From Azadirachta indica (taxonomy: Eukaryota; Streptophyta; Magnoliopsida; Sapindales; Meliaceae), in assembly GCA_022749755.1 (NCBI GenBank), contig CM040441.1:21081475-21145474 (forward strand): DNA of 64,000 bases, in the 5' to 3' direction. The first letter of the stretch is position 1; each line of letters starts with the position of its first letter. Made by a program: the position numbers and the translations under genes. The notes beneath the pieces were generated by a model. It was given only the letters and a program-made list of their open reading frames with translations. It had not been told where the DNA came from and ran no database searches. Of this stretch, positions 61,698 through 64,000 are shown one piece after another.

Positions 61698-62270
61698 CAC
61701 TAGATAGAAGACGGTTTTCATTTTTTAAGACGGTTTATTCAAAAACTGTCTTTAATTTTAAAAAATAATAACGGTTTTTGTAAACCGTTTTCTAAAATAT
61801 ATGTTTCAAAAACTGTTTTAATGAAACCGACTTTAAATTTAAAAAATAAAAACGGTTTTTATAAACCGTCTTCTAAAATATATGTTTAGAGAATAGTTTT
61901 AATAAAATTGACTTTAATTCTAAAATATAAAAACGATTTTTGTAAACCGTATTTTAAAATATGTGTTTAGAGAAATTTTACTAAACTTATTTTTATTTTA
62001 AAAAAATATAAAAACAATTTTCAAATTGTTTTCTTTTTTCACATATTTAAATGACAGTTTTAGTAAAATTATTCTTGATTTTTAAAATAAAAAAATAATT
62101 TTCAAATCATTTTCTAAAATACATATTTAGAAGATTTATAATAAAATATACTTTTATTTAAATAATAAAAAATTATTTTAAATATTCTTCTTTTTAGAAA
62201 ATAATTTTAGTTTAATTGATTTCTATTTAAAAATTTAAAAAAAAAATAATTTTTAATCTTGTCTTCGTTT
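61698..62270 (+). mobile_element. second CACTA-type terminus with 80-bp subterminal repeats
   Basis: Starts CACTAGATAGAAGACGGTTT. About seven degenerate units of roughly 80 bp follow, each with AAACGGTTTTTGTAAACCGT-type inverted motifs and TTCTAAAATATATGTTT. The inverted motif decays with distance from the terminus. This is characteristic of CACTA subterminal regions. The three bases before it (GCA, 61695-61697) would be the target duplication. No second end was found before the window ends. Confidence 0.65.
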
Positions 62271-62583
62271 ACTATATCACATGAGATTGGGTTTTTTTTT
62301 TTTAATACTAATTCAGTCAAAAACTTTTTGATCAGTAAATATATAAAAATTAAAAAAATTATTTATTTAATTTTAATAAATGTAATTAAAGATATTGGTG
62401 TTTGAATTAAGAATATCAAACAAAATATAGGTAGAGTATATATATACACATTTACATAAATATAATGAATAGTAACTAAGGGATACTGTTCATGTATTGG
62501 GTCGGTCTTTAAACAGTGACCTTATTTTTATTTTTAATCTACTAATTTGCCTAATAGTGTAATGGTAAACTTTGAACAATAAA

Positions 62584-62628
<45 letters not shown>

Positions 62629-63310
62629 CAAATTTCAATTTTACATTAAAAAAATTTAAATCTATTTTATAATCATAAAATTTCTAAATTATATATATAT
62701 AATTATTAAACACACATTCTTTTTGTTAATTTTTCATTAAAATTAACTACTGACTCAATATTGATTACTTTAATAACAAAAATACCTTTAACTTTTATTT
62801 AACTAATATAATGATATAAATGCTCTTTTTTAATAATTTTTAATTATTTTTTTATATAAATAAATTAATTACATGAAAATAATTTATTTTCAATTAACAA
62901 AATAAAAGTTTAATTTATTTTTCTTCTTTTTACTTTTTATTTTAAAATTTTCATTTTTCTTATTTGATTTTTAAATTTAAACACTTTCTACTTTTTTATT
63001 CAAATTTCTTTGAATTTTTACCCTAATCTATAATTAAAACAACAATAATATATTAACAAATAATAATCACAAATTCACTACATGTAATATAATAGTCAAA
63101 CAAAATAAAAATAATTAAAAATGATGGTATTTGTTGAAAAAAATAAAATATATGTTGAAAATTTTAGACAAAAAAATATCATTGTTTTTAATTATTTTTA
63201 TATTATTTGACTATTTTTCTTGTCACTTAATGAACTTCAATTATCGATTAGAGAAAAAATAAAAAATAAAAAAGATAAATACTTCAAAACCAAAAATAAA
63301 AAATTAAAAT
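62271..63310. other. AT-rich sequence, no recognised gene
   Basis: Contains the CA/TA microsatellite at 62586; otherwise low-complexity A/T sequence. It may be the interior of the CACTA element that starts at 61698. Confidence 0.4.
62586..62628. repeat. (CA)n(TA)n compound microsatellite
   Basis: About 26 bp of CA followed by about 18 bp of TA. Confidence 0.92.
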
Positions 63311-64000
63311 ATGTTGCATAAATTATAAACACAAGTGCATGTATCGTAAACAAGTAATACAGTAGTAAGAAAGTGTTGGTTCTATAAGAAAAGTTAATTT
63401 GTTAATTACTGAAGATAATTAAGTAATGAATTTATCTGAAAAAATTGAATTAATTTAATTGAGAAAAATTAAAACAAAATAAAATAAAATAAACTATTGA
63501 GCAATTTAATTAAAACAAATACAGCTGATGGAAAGATTTAAGGCTAATGATTTCATTATATTTATTCACATCCAATTCTCCAGATAATGTTATTCTGATT
63601 TAATACTTGTGTTATTAGTTAATTATCCTAAATTATTCGACAGTCTTTCTCGAGATCAGTCGAATCTACTTTGCACCTAAATAATTCACTATATCTATAT
63701 GTGAATTAAATTAAATGAAAGTACTTTACATTCAGTGATAATTCTTAACTAACTATGTAAATCATATTAATACATCTCTGTCTAACATGTAATTGACGAT
63801 ATTCATTACCTGATTTAGATAATAATCACTTTTCAGTTCATATTAATCCACAAATAATTCAAATACTAACCAAATAGTAAAACGCATTAATCATCATAAT
63901 GAATACGTAACACTAAATATTAAATCAAAACAAATAACATAATTATACAAATTGAATGCTTCAAATTTGTTAGATCATTGTCTTAGAAAACAAATTTAAC
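63311..64000. repeat. non-coding repeat-like sequence, distant relative of 59960-60600
   Basis: Starts ACACAAGTGCATGTATCGTA, then CAAGTAATACAGTAGTAAG. Spaced blocks of TTAATTCAC/CTAATAC words resemble the layout after 59980. The similarity is weak by eye and no coding sequence is present. It runs off the window. Confidence 0.25.

Noticed and set aside
1..64000. CRISPR arrays, bacterial operons, riboswitches
   Set aside because: This is plant nuclear DNA; the tandem repeats seen have no spacer structure and no associated genes.

Overview
This is a strongly AT-rich stretch of plant nuclear DNA, almost certainly from a eudicot. The evidence is GT-AG introns, plant-only gene families (DUF1685, DUF620, LONELY GUY), CACTA transposons, Ty1/copia elements, an L1-type LINE and many simple repeats. 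I cannot name the species. Only two gene models look intact: a two-exon DUF1685 gene (29298-30126) and a two-exon gene for a small secreted, internally repeated peptide precursor (39617-40122). Nearly everything else is transposon wreckage or AT-rich sequence with no recognisable gene.

1-13 kb: a CACTA-type terminus with subterminal repeats (from 1546) lies upstream of a degenerate En/Spm TNP2-type transposase gene (8649-11857). Two broken host-gene fragments lie between them: a DUF620 fragment on the minus strand (5741-6394) and a LONELY GUY (cytokinin-activating enzyme) fragment on the plus strand (7441-7728). This layout suggests a CACTA element that captured gene pieces, although I could not find its right end. 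Diverged direct repeats flank the transposase.

13-29 kb: a gene desert with small tandem duplications, microsatellites and a dispersed repeat family. Two islands rich in G-box/ABRE-like motifs stand out (about 18.4 and 28.4 kb); the second lies upstream of the DUF1685 gene.

29-35 kb: the DUF1685 gene, then diverged repeats, a tRNA-like Pol III (SINE-type) promoter module and a MITE-like element.

35-57 kb: a locally duplicated, mostly non-coding segment recurs at about 35.7, 40.7, 51.0, 54.1 and 55.3 kb. The secreted-peptide gene lies between two of these copies. A LINE on the minus strand (about 51.0 down to 41.5 kb) has been split by a Ty1/copia element (44202-49113) that has two LTRs, a PBS, a PPT and a perfect 5-bp target duplication.

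57-64 kb: a copia LTR, PBS, leader and gag remnant (57591-59080) are cut off by another non-coding repeat. A second CACTA terminus follows (from 61698), with about seven degenerate 80-bp subterminal units.

The best candidate for something undescribed is the secreted peptide precursor. It has a signal peptide followed by two ungapped 37-residue repeats sharing a ten-residue core, and I do not recognise its family.
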